Of a DNA stretch of 40,758 bases, positions 15,971-24,263 are shown piece after piece. Location of the stretch: the NCBI RefSeq assembly GCF_004519315.1, contig NZ_SOZE01000034.1, forward strand, positions 17,658-58,415, in the 5' to 3' direction. Each line of letters begins with the position of its first letter. Positions within the stretch are counted from its first letter, which is position 1. The DNA comes from Mucilaginibacter psychrotolerans (GTDB lineage Bacteria > Bacteroidota > Bacteroidia > Sphingobacteriales > Sphingobacteriaceae). The notes below the pieces were generated by a model. It was not told the origin of the DNA. It worked only from the letters and a program-made list of their open reading frames with translations, and did no database searches. The position numbers were made by a program, and so were the translations under genes.

Positions 15971-17050
15971 ATGGCATTTATACACGATGTATTAGAACAG
16001 CCTTCGTATGGATGGAAGGATGCAAATGGCAACCTTTCCAAACCAACCAACGGTCAAATTTTAAAAGAATTTTTTTCGAGGATTAACATCTTCAAAACAA
16101 AAAAGAACTGGCTCTCATTTATGAGCTGGATGATGGTTTTAACGCTATCTGGCTTCCTGCTTTTGTTTATTTTTAAGTACTTTTCTATACAGGGCCTTAT
16201 CATCGCTTTTTTATATAGCATGGTGGTAATGGGTACCCATGGTACCATTTGGTACCACCGCTATTGCACCCACGGTGCCTATAAGTTCAGTAACAACTTC
16301 TGGCGTTTCTTTACCCAAAACCTTACGCTAAAAATTATCCCCGAGGAGATATACGCTATATCGCACCACGTGCACCATGCCTTATCAGACCAACCGGGCG
16401 ACCCATACAACGCACAGGGCGGTTTTCTGTACTGCTTTTTGGCCGATGCAAATCACCAGCCCGTTAACCGTAACATGAACGAGAAAGAGTACGCCCGCTG
16501 CGTTACTTTAATGAAACATACAGGCGTATCGGTAAACACCTATGCGCAATACCAAAAATGGGGTTCGGTAGCCAATCCTTTCCATGCAGTTGTTGGCGTT
16601 ATTGCTAACTGGGCATTTTGGTTCACGGTGTTTTATTTAATTGGCGGCGTAGCTTTAGGTTGCGCTATTTTTGGTGCCGCAGGCTTTTGGGCTGTTGGCG
16701 TACGTACCTTTAATTACGAAGGCCACGGCAAAGGCGAAGATAAACGCCGAGAAGGCATCGACTATAACCGTAAGGATATGTCGGTTAATCAGCTTTGGCC
16801 GGGCTACGTGGCTGGTGAATGGCACAACAACCACCACCTTTTCCCAAAAAGCGCGCGCTCAGGTTTCAAGCCGCACCAGATAGATACTGCCTTTTACTAC
16901 ATCAAATTCATGAGCATGATAGGTGCTGTAAGCCAGTATAAAGATTCTAAGGAACAGTTCCTGAAAGAATACGTAAGGCCCGCTTTGAAAGCAGCGCCAG
17001 TGTACTGCCCTGAAACCGGCAAGCAGATATTTGCTACAGAAATAGTTTAA
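15971..17050 (+). CDS. Membrane fatty acid (acyl-CoA type) desaturase
   Basis: This is a 359-residue di-iron membrane enzyme that would introduce a double bond into acyl chains. It has three histidine boxes: His96-His101 (HRYCTH), SHHVHH at 131-136, and HNNHH at 285-289. Two hydrophobic hairpins (about 48-90 and 205-245) anchor it. The box spacing and GDPYNAQGGF after box two fit the delta-9 acyl-CoA/acyl-lipid desaturase family, although position specificity cannot be read from sequence. It is monocistronic, ended by a strong terminator 33 bases downstream. Confidence 0.93.
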   Translation: MAFIHDVLEQPSYGWKDANGNLSKPTNGQILKEFFSRINIFKTKKNWLSFMSWMMVLTLSGFLLLFIFKYFSIQGLIIAFLYSMVVMGTHGTIWYHRYCTHGAYKFSNNFWRFFTQNLTLKIIPEEIYAISHHVHHALSDQPGDPYNAQGGFLYCFLADANHQPVNRNMNEKEYARCVTLMKHTGVSVNTYAQYQKWGSVANPFHAVVGVIANWAFWFTVFYLIGGVALGCAIFGAAGFWAVGVRTFNYEGHGKGEDKRREGIDYNRKDMSVNQLWPGYVAGEWHNNHHLFPKSARSGFKPHQIDTAFYYIKFMSMIGAVSQYKDSKEQFLKEYVRPALKAAPVYCPETGKQIFATEIV

Positions 17051-17082
17051 TACGATATAATTACCGGGAGGTAAATACATGT

Positions 17083-17108
17083 AAGGAGTGCGAAAGCGCT
17101 CCTTTTTT
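17083..17108 (+). terminator. Intrinsic terminator of the desaturase gene
   Basis: This is a 9-base-pair stem (AAGGAGTGC / GCGCTCCTT, one G-U) with a GAAA tetraloop, directly followed by a run of T. Confidence 0.85.
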
Positions 17109-17376
17109 CATTTAAAAGGGAATTTGAAGCTTTTTAAATAATGCGCGCCAGGACTGTGCGATTCCCCACTAGCCCGAAGGACTCCTTTGGAGAGAGGGGT
17201 GTGTTAAGGATGCATAGCGGCAAACACACCCCCTGCTACCGCTCAGTCCAACCCGCCCCCTCTCAAGAGGGTATGTGAATTGCACCTCGGCATAATCAAA
17301 CCAGCAGGTAGGCCGTACTAAATCCATTTAACCAAACATGGTACTATTTTAACTCCATCACCTAAATGATACCACC
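17109..17376. repeat. Intergenic inverted-repeat region, possible structured RNA
   Basis: No ORF is seen here. A perfect inverted repeat GGGGTGTGTT (17196-17205) / AACACACCCC (17223-17232) lies within G/C-rich stretches of the type ctcctttggagagagggg and ccccctctcaagaggg, which look like a dispersed intergenic element. The region lies after the desaturase terminator and before a second terminator at 17377, so something transcribed rightward may start within it. Confidence 0.45.
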
Positions 17377-17403
17377 AGAGGCACAAAAAAAGCCTCTTTT
17401 TTT
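17377..17403 (+). terminator. Second plus-strand intrinsic terminator, no ORF upstream
   Basis: The stem AGAGGC / GCCTCT has a 9-base A-rich loop, followed by seven T. It lies 269 bases beyond the desaturase's own terminator with no protein gene between, and just before the sugar-catabolic cluster. Confidence 0.7.
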
Positions 17404-17484
17404 ATTTAATCGCATTTTTTGGGCACAGGTTTACGAATGAATATATAACTTAGTAAACCAATTATTACCAAACCGAATTTCCTG

Positions 17485-19023
17485 ATGTCGAGAAAAATTT
17501 ACTGCATGTTTAGCGTGTTGCTGGCAGCTATGCTGTGCACCAATGGCGCAATGGCGCAAAGCCAGCCTATTGGCATATTTGATGCACAGAACGATGTGGG
17601 TCCGGTTAAAAACAAAGGCGATGTAAAATACGAGCCAAAATCGCAGCAATATACAGTTAGTGGTTCTGGTACCAATATATGGGCCAATACCGATGAGTTT
17701 CATTATGTGTGGAAGAAGATGACCGGCGATTTCATCCTCCGCACCAATGCCGAATTTGTTGGTAAAGGTACCGAGCTTCACCGCAAATGGGGCTTTATGG
17801 TGCGCAAATCATTAGACGGTAATTCAGCACATGTAAACGCCGTGGTGCATGGCGATGGCCTCACCTCGCTGCAATACCGTAAAACGATGGGCGCAGTTAC
17901 CGAAGAGCAAAAATCACCCCTCACCTTTGCCGGCGTAATACAGCTGGAACGAAAAGGCAATACCTATACCATGTCGGTAGCACATAAGGGCGATGTTTTT
18001 GGTCCGGAAGAAAAGGTTTACCTGGACCTGGGCGATGATGTTTATGTAGGCATCTTCGTGTGCTCGCACAACGCCGATGTTACCGAGCAGGCCGTTTTTA
18101 GCAATGTACGCATCGTTACGCCTGCACCTGCGGACCTGGTTCCATACAAAAAATACCTGGGCAGCGCTATAGAATTATTGGATATGGCAACGCAGAACAG
18201 CCGCGTTGTTTACCAGTCGCCCAAATCCTTACAGGCTCCTAATTGGATAAAGAACGGCAAATCGCTTATTTACAACAGCGATGGTACCTTATATAATTTC
18301 AACCTGTCTACAAACACACCAACGGCCATCAATACCAACCCCGCCAAAAATAATAATAACGACCATGTGATCTCTTTCGACGGCAAGATGCTGACCATCA
18401 GCAGCGGCGATGGCGGGCCATCAATAGGCTATACCGTGCCGGTAGGTGGCGGAGATGCTAAGGTGGTTACCACCAGGGGTGTGGGCGCAAGCTATATGCA
18501 TGGTTGGTCGCCCGATGGTAAATTCCTGGTATTTTGTGGCGAGCGTGGCGGCGAGTACGATGTGTACCGCATCCCATCCGGCGGCGGCCCCGAAGAAAGG
18601 CTAACCACAACCAAGGGTTTGGATGATGGCCCCGAGTACACGCCCGATGGCAAATACATCTACTTCAACTCGGTGCGCAGCGGCCTGATGCAGGTTTGGC
18701 GCATGGATGCCGATGGCAGCAACCAAACCCAAATAACCAACGATGATTACAACAACTGGTTCCCGCATGTATCGCCCGATGGCAAATGGATCGTATATAT
18801 CACTTTTTTAAAGAACGAAGTTGCCCCCGGCGACCATCCTTTCTATAAACATGTTTATATTCGCGTTATGCCTGCTGCAGGTGGCCCCTCAAAAGTTGTG
18901 GCCTATTTATACGGCGGGCAGGGCACTATCAATACGCCATCATGGTCGCCGGATAGTAAGCACATCGCATTTGTAAGCAATTCTAATTTATTGTTCCCTG
19001 TGTTCCCGATAGCAAAAAACTAA
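17485..19023 (+). CDS. Secreted TolB-like beta-propeller protein with LamG-like domain
   Basis: This is a 512-residue exported protein with a signal peptide at 1-25 (cut near AMAQ). Residues about 27-210 form a concanavalin-like domain like DUF1349 (FHYVWKKMTGDFILRTNAEFVG, KWGFMVRKSLDG). Residues about 225-505 hold PD40/TolB-type propeller blades, each with a WSPDGK-like signature (HGWSPDGKFLVF, EYTPDGKYIYF, HVSPDGKWIVYI, SWSPDSKHIAFV). These proteins often accompany carbohydrate-degrading loci and may bind or process sugar polymers, but the function is unproven. It is the first gene of the catabolic cluster, 14 bases before the next. Confidence 0.85.
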   Translation: MSRKIYCMFSVLLAAMLCTNGAMAQSQPIGIFDAQNDVGPVKNKGDVKYEPKSQQYTVSGSGTNIWANTDEFHYVWKKMTGDFILRTNAEFVGKGTELHRKWGFMVRKSLDGNSAHVNAVVHGDGLTSLQYRKTMGAVTEEQKSPLTFAGVIQLERKGNTYTMSVAHKGDVFGPEEKVYLDLGDDVYVGIFVCSHNADVTEQAVFSNVRIVTPAPADLVPYKKYLGSAIELLDMATQNSRVVYQSPKSLQAPNWIKNGKSLIYNSDGTLYNFNLSTNTPTAINTNPAKNNNNDHVISFDGKMLTISSGDGGPSIGYTVPVGGGDAKVVTTRGVGASYMHGWSPDGKFLVFCGERGGEYDVYRIPSGGGPEERLTTTKGLDDGPEYTPDGKYIYFNSVRSGLMQVWRMDADGSNQTQITNDDYNNWFPHVSPDGKWIVYITFLKNEVAPGDHPFYKHVYIRVMPAAGGPSKVVAYLYGGQGTINTPSWSPDSKHIAFVSNSNLLFPVFPIAKN

Positions 19024-19037
19024 TAACCTAAAACAAC

Positions 19038-19952
19038 ATGACTACATCTCGCAGAAGTTTTCTTAAACACAGCGCCGTGGCCCTCACCGCCGCCGCCTTA
19101 TTGCCCGATAGCGTATTCGCTGCGGCTAAAATCCAACGCGTAGGCCTGCAACTGTACTCGGTACGCGATGCCATGAAGGCAGACCCGGCCGGCACGCTTA
19201 AAAAGCTGGCCGATATGGGCTATGTACACGTAGAACACGCCAATTATATCGACCGTAAGTTTTACGGCTGGACGGCTAAGGAATTCAGAAAAGTGTTAGA
19301 CGATTTGGGCCTGGTAATGCCAAGCGGCCATACCGTAATGCTGCCATCGCACTGGGATGCAGCAAAAAACGATTTTACCGATGCCTGGAAATGGACCGTA
19401 GAAGATGCCGCCGTGCTTGGCCAAAAATACGTGTTTAGCCCATGGATGGACGTAGCCGTGCGTACGGATAAGGCCGCGCTTGACCGTACCATGGAACAGT
19501 TTAACAAAAGCGGCGAGTTGTGCCAAAAATCGGGGATGAAATTTGGTTACCACAACCACGATTTTGAGTTTACCACCATGGTAGGCGATATGCGCCTGTT
19601 TGATTATATAATGCAGCATACCGACCCAAAATTGGTTTCCCAGCAGTTGGATATCGGTAATATGTACGGCCGCGAGAACGATGCCATATCGCTTATCAAA
19701 AAATACCCGGGCAGGTTCGAATCAATGCACGTAAAGGATGAGATAAAGAGCGCAGAGCACCCTAACGAAGGAACGGGCTACGAAAGCTGCATATTAGGCA
19801 AAGGCGTACTGCCGGTGAAAGATGTGCTGAAAGAAGCCAAAAAAAGCGGCGCAACGCAGTATCTGATCATCGAGCAGGAGTCGTACCAGGGCATGGATCC
19901 GATAGACTCTGTAAAAATTGATTTACAAACCATGAAAAAATGGGGTTATTAA
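19038..19952 (+). CDS. Tat-exported sugar phosphate isomerase/epimerase-like TIM barrel
   Basis: This is a 304-residue protein. Residues 1-30 are a twin-arginine signal (Arg5-Arg6 in SRRSFLK, hydrophobic stretch, VFAAA cut). The mature part is an AP-endonuclease-2-type TIM barrel: VGLQLYSVRDAM at the start, GYHNHDFEF, QQLDIGNMY, ESMHVKDE and IIEQESY supply the His/Glu/Asp residues that bind a divalent metal. Periplasmic members in such clusters act on oxidised (3-keto) sugars by isomerisation, epimerisation or elimination; which one applies here is unknown. It is translated just after the TolB-like gene. Confidence 0.88.
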   Translation: MTTSRRSFLKHSAVALTAAALLPDSVFAAAKIQRVGLQLYSVRDAMKADPAGTLKKLADMGYVHVEHANYIDRKFYGWTAKEFRKVLDDLGLVMPSGHTVMLPSHWDAAKNDFTDAWKWTVEDAAVLGQKYVFSPWMDVAVRTDKAALDRTMEQFNKSGELCQKSGMKFGYHNHDFEFTTMVGDMRLFDYIMQHTDPKLVSQQLDIGNMYGRENDAISLIKKYPGRFESMHVKDEIKSAEHPNEGTGYESCILGKGVLPVKDVLKEAKKSGATQYLIIEQESYQGMDPIDSVKIDLQTMKKWGY

Positions 19953-19987
19953 TAGTTAAACACTATTTTCAGCTTCGTTTACAGGTG

Positions 19988-20016
19988 ACGGGATATTGCA
20001 AGGCGCAATATCCCGT
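19988..20016 (+). terminator. Perfect stem-loop after the first TIM-barrel gene
   Basis: This is a 12-base-pair perfect stem (ACGGGATATTGC / GCAATATCCCGT) with a 5-base loop, 35 bases after the stop. There is no T run, so it is either a weak terminator or an mRNA-processing hairpin that separates two expression levels in the cluster. Confidence 0.5.
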
Positions 20017-20060
20017 TATGTATGCATAAACTAAATTAATTTCAGGATTTGAACCATCAA

Positions 20061-20621
20061 ATGAACAGGCGGATAGCGATCCGTAATATGGCTTTGATTA
20101 TGGGCAGCGCGGCCTTGTTGCCTGCCTGCCTCAGCGGTGATAAGGGCAAACCCATCGTAACATTGAAGCAACTTAAGCTGGATGCCGCACAGGAGAACCT
20201 GGTGAGCAACCTCTGCGAAACCATCCTCCCTAAAACAAGTACCCCCGGCGCCAAAGACCTCGGCATAAACCTTTTTGTTTTCAAGATGATAGACGACTGC
20301 TTTGACAAAAAGGGGCAGGACGATTTCCTGGTTGGATTAGAGGAGTTTGAAACTGCTGTGGATAAAAAATACGGCAAATCTTTTAATGATTTGACTGTAG
20401 CAGAGCGCAGCGCCTTTGCAAACGATATAGAAAAGCAAAGCAAAGTTCCGAACAATAAAGATAAGGACAATAAAGCCAATGGGTTTTATTGGGCAGTAAA
20501 AGGGCAAACAGTATTTGGGTACACCACCTCCAAATACTTTATGACGGAGCAAATAGTTTATGAATTGGTACCGGGCAGGTATAATGCCATGTTCCCGGTT
20601 AAAAAGAAAGCGGCAGTATAG
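20061..20621 (+). CDS. Gluconate 2-dehydrogenase subunit 3-like Tat lipoprotein (dehydrogenase small subunit)
   Basis: This is a 186-residue protein when started at ATG 20061 (MNRRIAIRN). An in-frame TTG 12 bases earlier is less likely. It has twin arginines at 3-4 and a lipobox LPAC with Cys23, so it is exported folded and lipid-anchored. The mature part has the small-subunit pattern NLVSNLCETILPKTSTPGAKDLGINLFVFKMID. In glucose and glycoside 3-dehydrogenases this subunit carries the export signal for the flavin subunit. The GMC gene starts one base after its stop, which makes it the partner. Confidence 0.9.
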   Translation: MNRRIAIRNMALIMGSAALLPACLSGDKGKPIVTLKQLKLDAAQENLVSNLCETILPKTSTPGAKDLGINLFVFKMIDDCFDKKGQDDFLVGLEEFETAVDKKYGKSFNDLTVAERSAFANDIEKQSKVPNNKDKDNKANGFYWAVKGQTVFGYTTSKYFMTEQIVYELVPGRYNAMFPVKKKAAV

Positions 20622-20622
20622 C

Positions 20623-22332
20623 ATGGCTAATTTAAATATAGATAGTATAAAAGAACGCACTTTCGATGCCATCGTTATCGGCTCTGGGATGAGCGGGGGC
20701 TGGGCAGCAAAAGAATTGGGCGATAAAGGCCTCAAAACGCTGGTGCTGGAGCGCGGCCGCGATGTAAAGCACTTAAAAGATTACCCCACAACTAATATGT
20801 ACCCCTGGGAGTTTGCGCACCATGGGCAAATAACCGACGAGCTGCGCCAAGCAAACCCCATCGTAAGCAAGTGCTATGCGTTTGGCGAGGATGCCCAGCA
20901 CTTCTTCGTGAAAGATAAGGAGCACCCTTATGTGCAGGAGAAACCTTTCGACTGGATACGCGGGTACCAGGTAGGCGGTAAATCGCTGCTGTGGGCACGC
21001 CAAACCCAGCGCTGGAGCGATTTCGACTTTGAAGGCCCGGCACGCGATGGTTTCGCGGTAGACTGGCCCATTCGTTATAAAGATATTGCACCGTGGTACA
21101 GCCATGTCGAAAAATTTGCAGGTATATCCGGCAATATGGATGGCCTTGCCGAATTGCCCGATGGCGAGTTCTTGCCAGGCTTCCCCCTCAACGCGGTAGA
21201 ACAGCGTTTCAGCAAACATGTTAAATCGCGTTATCAAAACAGGCACGTTATCAGCGCGCGTTGCGCCCATTTATCAAAACCCAACCAAATACATTTGGAT
21301 CAGGGTAGGGGGCAGTGCCAAAAACGCACGCTTTGCCAGCGCGGCTGTCCATTCGGCGGTTACTTCAGCGCAAATGCTTCTACCATACCATGGGCATTAC
21401 GCTCCGGCCATGTTACCTTGAGGCCCTTCTCGGTCGTAGAATCCATTATTTACGACGAAAAACTGGGCAAAGCAACGGGCGTGCGGGTTATTGATACCAA
21501 CACCAAGGAAGCTATAGAATACTATGCCGACGTAATCTTCCTGAACGCAGCCGCATTGAACAGCAACCTGGTATTGCTCAACTCCACCTCCAACCGTTTC
21601 CCTAATGGTTTGGGTAACGATAGCGGCACGCTGGGCAAATACGTTGCCTTCCATAATTATTCGGCACACATCAGCGCCGAGTGGGATGGAGATAAAGAAT
21701 GGACAACCGATGGCCGTAACCCTGCGGGCGGCGGCTACATACCGCGTTTCCGCAACGTTTACAAGCAAGAAACCGACTTTTTGCGTGGCTATGCAGCAGG
21801 CTTTTATGCTTATCGCAGCCGGGAAACCAGCAGTAACGGCATTGGGGAGGAATTGAAAAAGAACCTGGTAAAAGACGAATTGGGCAACTGGCAGGTTGGC
21901 TCGCATATGATGGGCGAAACCATCCCCAAAGAAAGCAACTACGTGGCCCTCGATAAAACGCAGAAGGACCCATGGGGCATCCCTCAGTTGAAAATTTCTG
22001 TGGTGTACGATGATAACGATGCCAAAATGAAAAAGGATTACGTGGAGCAGATGACCGAGATGTTTACCTCGGCTGGTTTCACCAATATACAGGCATCGGT
22101 AGATAACCGTGCCCCGGGCCTGGATATCCACGAAATGGGTGGCGTGCGCATGGGCAACGATCCTAAAACATCTATGCTTGATAAATGGCACCGCCTGCAC
22201 GCCTGCAAAAACGTTTACGTAACCGATGGCGCCAGCATGACTTCAACCTCATGCCAAAACCCATCTTTAACCTATATGGCTTTTGCAGCCAGAGCGGTAG
22301 ATCATTGGGTAAGGGAGAAGAGTTACCAGTAA
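20623..22332 (+). CDS. GMC-family FAD oxidoreductase, glycoside 3-dehydrogenase-like, with Fe-S cysteines
   Basis: This is a 569-residue protein from ATG 20623; the frame is open from 20560 but that part overlaps the preceding gene. The FAD Rossmann motif GSGMSG is at 20-25. A C-x5-C-x3-C cluster (Cys232, Cys238, Cys242, in CQKRTLCQRGCPFGGYF) matches the [3Fe-4S] ligands of FAD-dependent glucose dehydrogenases. The catalytic GMC pair is His503 (HEMGG) and Asn546 (QNPSLTYMA). It has no signal of its own and presumably travels through Tat with the small subunit just upstream. The likely reaction is oxidation of a sugar hydroxyl, probably C3 of a glycoside, with electrons leaving through the Fe-S cluster to cytochrome c. 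Confidence 0.9.
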   Translation: MANLNIDSIKERTFDAIVIGSGMSGGWAAKELGDKGLKTLVLERGRDVKHLKDYPTTNMYPWEFAHHGQITDELRQANPIVSKCYAFGEDAQHFFVKDKEHPYVQEKPFDWIRGYQVGGKSLLWARQTQRWSDFDFEGPARDGFAVDWPIRYKDIAPWYSHVEKFAGISGNMDGLAELPDGEFLPGFPLNAVEQRFSKHVKSRYQNRHVISARCAHLSKPNQIHLDQGRGQCQKRTLCQRGCPFGGYFSANASTIPWALRSGHVTLRPFSVVESIIYDEKLGKATGVRVIDTNTKEAIEYYADVIFLNAAALNSNLVLLNSTSNRFPNGLGNDSGTLGKYVAFHNYSAHISAEWDGDKEWTTDGRNPAGGGYIPRFRNVYKQETDFLRGYAAGFYAYRSRETSSNGIGEELKKNLVKDELGNWQVGSHMMGETIPKESNYVALDKTQKDPWGIPQLKISVVYDDNDAKMKKDYVEQMTEMFTSAGFTNIQASVDNRAPGLDIHEMGGVRMGNDPKTSMLDKWHRLHACKNVYVTDGASMTSTSCQNPSLTYMAFAARAVDHWVREKSYQ

Positions 22333-22453
22333 GCAGTTTTCAGTGGGCAGTTAGCAGTGGGCAGTTGACAGAAGCATGAGCGTTTTATACTGCCAACTGA
22401 AAACCGCCAACTGTAAAAGAACTGCCGACTGAAAACTGCCCACTGTCAACTGA
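22331..22453. repeat. CAGTTNNCAGT-rich imperfect inverted repeat
   Basis: This intergenic stretch is built from repeated units such as gcagttttcagtgggcagt on the left and their complements (gaaaactgcccactgtcaac) on the right, so it can fold into a long imperfect hairpin. It resembles dispersed palindromic or MITE-like intergenic repeats. It sits between the two GMC genes and has no ORF. Confidence 0.65.
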
Positions 22454-22562
22454 AGATTGTGTTAATAAAACACAATGAAAAAGATATTTGAAAAATAATT
22501 TTTATGCCTACATTAGGCGCGGTAACCAATACTAAACAAATTTAATTTAACGCATTAATATT

Positions 22563-24242
22563 ATGTCTACAAACACTTATGACGCTATAGTCATTGGTTC
22601 AGGGATATCGGGCGGCTGGGCTGCAAAAGAACTGAGCGAGAAGGGTTTAAAAACCATTATGCTGGAGCGAGGTAGGAACATCGAACACATTAAAGATTAT
22701 GTGAACGCTACCAAGGGCCCCTGGGAGTTCCCGCATCGCGGCGGCCGCACCCAAAAAATGATCGAAGATTACCCGGTTTTGAAGCGCGATTACCCGCTGA
22801 ACGAAACCAACCTCGATTACTGGGTTGACGAGAAAGAAAGCCCGTACGTAGAAATTAAACGTTTCGATTGGTTTAGAGGTTACCACGTAGGCGGCCGCTC
22901 GCTGATGTGGGGCCGCCAAAGCTACCGCTGGCACGATACCGATTTTGAAGCAAACTTAAAGGATGGCGTTGGCGTTGACTGGCCTATCCGCTATAAAGAC
23001 CTGGAAAAATGGTATAGCTACGCGGAGAAATTTGCAGGTATATCCGGTAACCGCGATGGCGTACCAATCCTTCCGGATGGCGATTTTATGCCACCGATGG
23101 ATTTGAACATCGTAGAGAAAGACGTACAGAAACGCTTTAAAGAGTTTTATAAAGAATCGCGCCACTTCATTATTGGTCGTACAGCCAATATTACCGTGCC
23201 GCATAACAACCGTACCAACTGCCAGTACCGTAATAAATGCTGGTTAGGTTGTCCGTTCGGTGCATACTTCAGTACACAGTCGGCCACTTTGCCGGCAGCT
23301 ATGGCAACCGGTAATTTAACGGTGCGCCCATGGTCAATCGTTACAGAGATATTGTACGATAAAGACACCAAAAAAGCAAAAGGCGTACGCATTGTAGATG
23401 CCGAAACCAACAAAACTTACGATTACTTTGCTAAGATCGTTTTCGTAAATGCATCGGCCTTGAATAGTGCCTGGGTGCTGATGAACTCCGCTACCGACGT
23501 ATGGGAAGGCGGCTTAGGCAGCAGCAGCGGCGAACTTGGCCACAACGTAATGGACCACCACCTGGGTGTTGGTGCAGGCGGCAGGATAGAAGGTTTTGAA
23601 GATAAATACTACTTCGGCCGCAGGGCAAATGGTATCTATATCCCACGTTACCGTAACCTGAACGGCGAAAAACGCGATTACATCCGCGGCTTTGGTTATC
23701 AGGGTGGCGGCAGCCGCAGTGGCTGGAGTCGTGATATCGCCGAAATGAATATCGGTGGTGCGTTTAAAGATGCACTATCAGAACCGGGAGGCTGGAACTT
23801 CGGCATGGGCGGCTTCGGCGAAACCCTGCCATACCACGATAACAAGATAACGCTTGATAAAACCAAGAAAGATAAATGGGGCCTGCCTGTGTTGGCTTTC
23901 GACGTTGAGGTTAAAGACAACGAGAAGAAGATGCGCGTAGATATGATGAACGACGCCGTAGAAATGTTGACCAATGCCGGCGTAAAAGATGTAAAAGGTT
24001 ACACCAGCGATGGCGTATTGGGTCGTGGCATCCACGAAATGGGTACTGCACGTATGGGTCGCGATCCGAAAACATCGGTACTGAACGAGTGGAACCAGGT
24101 TTGGGATGCCAAAAACGTATTTGTTACGGATGGTGCCGCCATGACCTCTGCCGCTTGCCAGAACCCATCACTTACTTACATGGCACTTACTGCCCGCGCA
24201 GCAAACTATGCCGTTGATGAACTGAAAAAAGGTAATATTTAA
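22563..24242 (+). CDS. GMC-family FAD oxidoreductase, paralogue with Fe-S cysteines
   Basis: This is a 559-residue flavoenzyme, clearly paralogous to the one at 20623 (shared GYxVGGxSLxWxRQ, VDWPIRYKDL, EKFAGISGN). FAD motif GSGISG is at 12-17, Fe-S ligands at Cys220, Cys226 and Cys230 (CQYRNKCWLGC), catalytic His491 (HEMGT) and Asn534 (QNPSLTYMA). It lacks a signal peptide. Its own small subunit is probably the one at 25752, separated from it by the Gfo/Idh gene. Two enzymes suggest two substrate ranges. The substrate cannot be inferred. Confidence 0.92.
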   Translation: MSTNTYDAIVIGSGISGGWAAKELSEKGLKTIMLERGRNIEHIKDYVNATKGPWEFPHRGGRTQKMIEDYPVLKRDYPLNETNLDYWVDEKESPYVEIKRFDWFRGYHVGGRSLMWGRQSYRWHDTDFEANLKDGVGVDWPIRYKDLEKWYSYAEKFAGISGNRDGVPILPDGDFMPPMDLNIVEKDVQKRFKEFYKESRHFIIGRTANITVPHNNRTNCQYRNKCWLGCPFGAYFSTQSATLPAAMATGNLTVRPWSIVTEILYDKDTKKAKGVRIVDAETNKTYDYFAKIVFVNASALNSAWVLMNSATDVWEGGLGSSSGELGHNVMDHHLGVGAGGRIEGFEDKYYFGRRANGIYIPRYRNLNGEKRDYIRGFGYQGGGSRSGWSRDIAEMNIGGAFKDALSEPGGWNFGMGGFGETLPYHDNKITLDKTKKDKWGLPVLAFDVEVKDNEKKMRVDMMNDAVEMLTNAGVKDVKGYTSDGVLGRGIHEMGTARMGRDPKTSVLNEWNQVWDAKNVFVTDGAAMTSAACQNPSLTYMALTARAANYAVDELKKGNI

Positions 24243-24263
24243 TCCATATTAGCATCTACAAAA

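Noticed and set aside
21397..22200. 267-codon minus-strand ORF
   Set aside because: It is antisense to the GMC gene at 20623-22332, which has clear FAD and catalytic motifs; long antisense frames follow from its codon bias.
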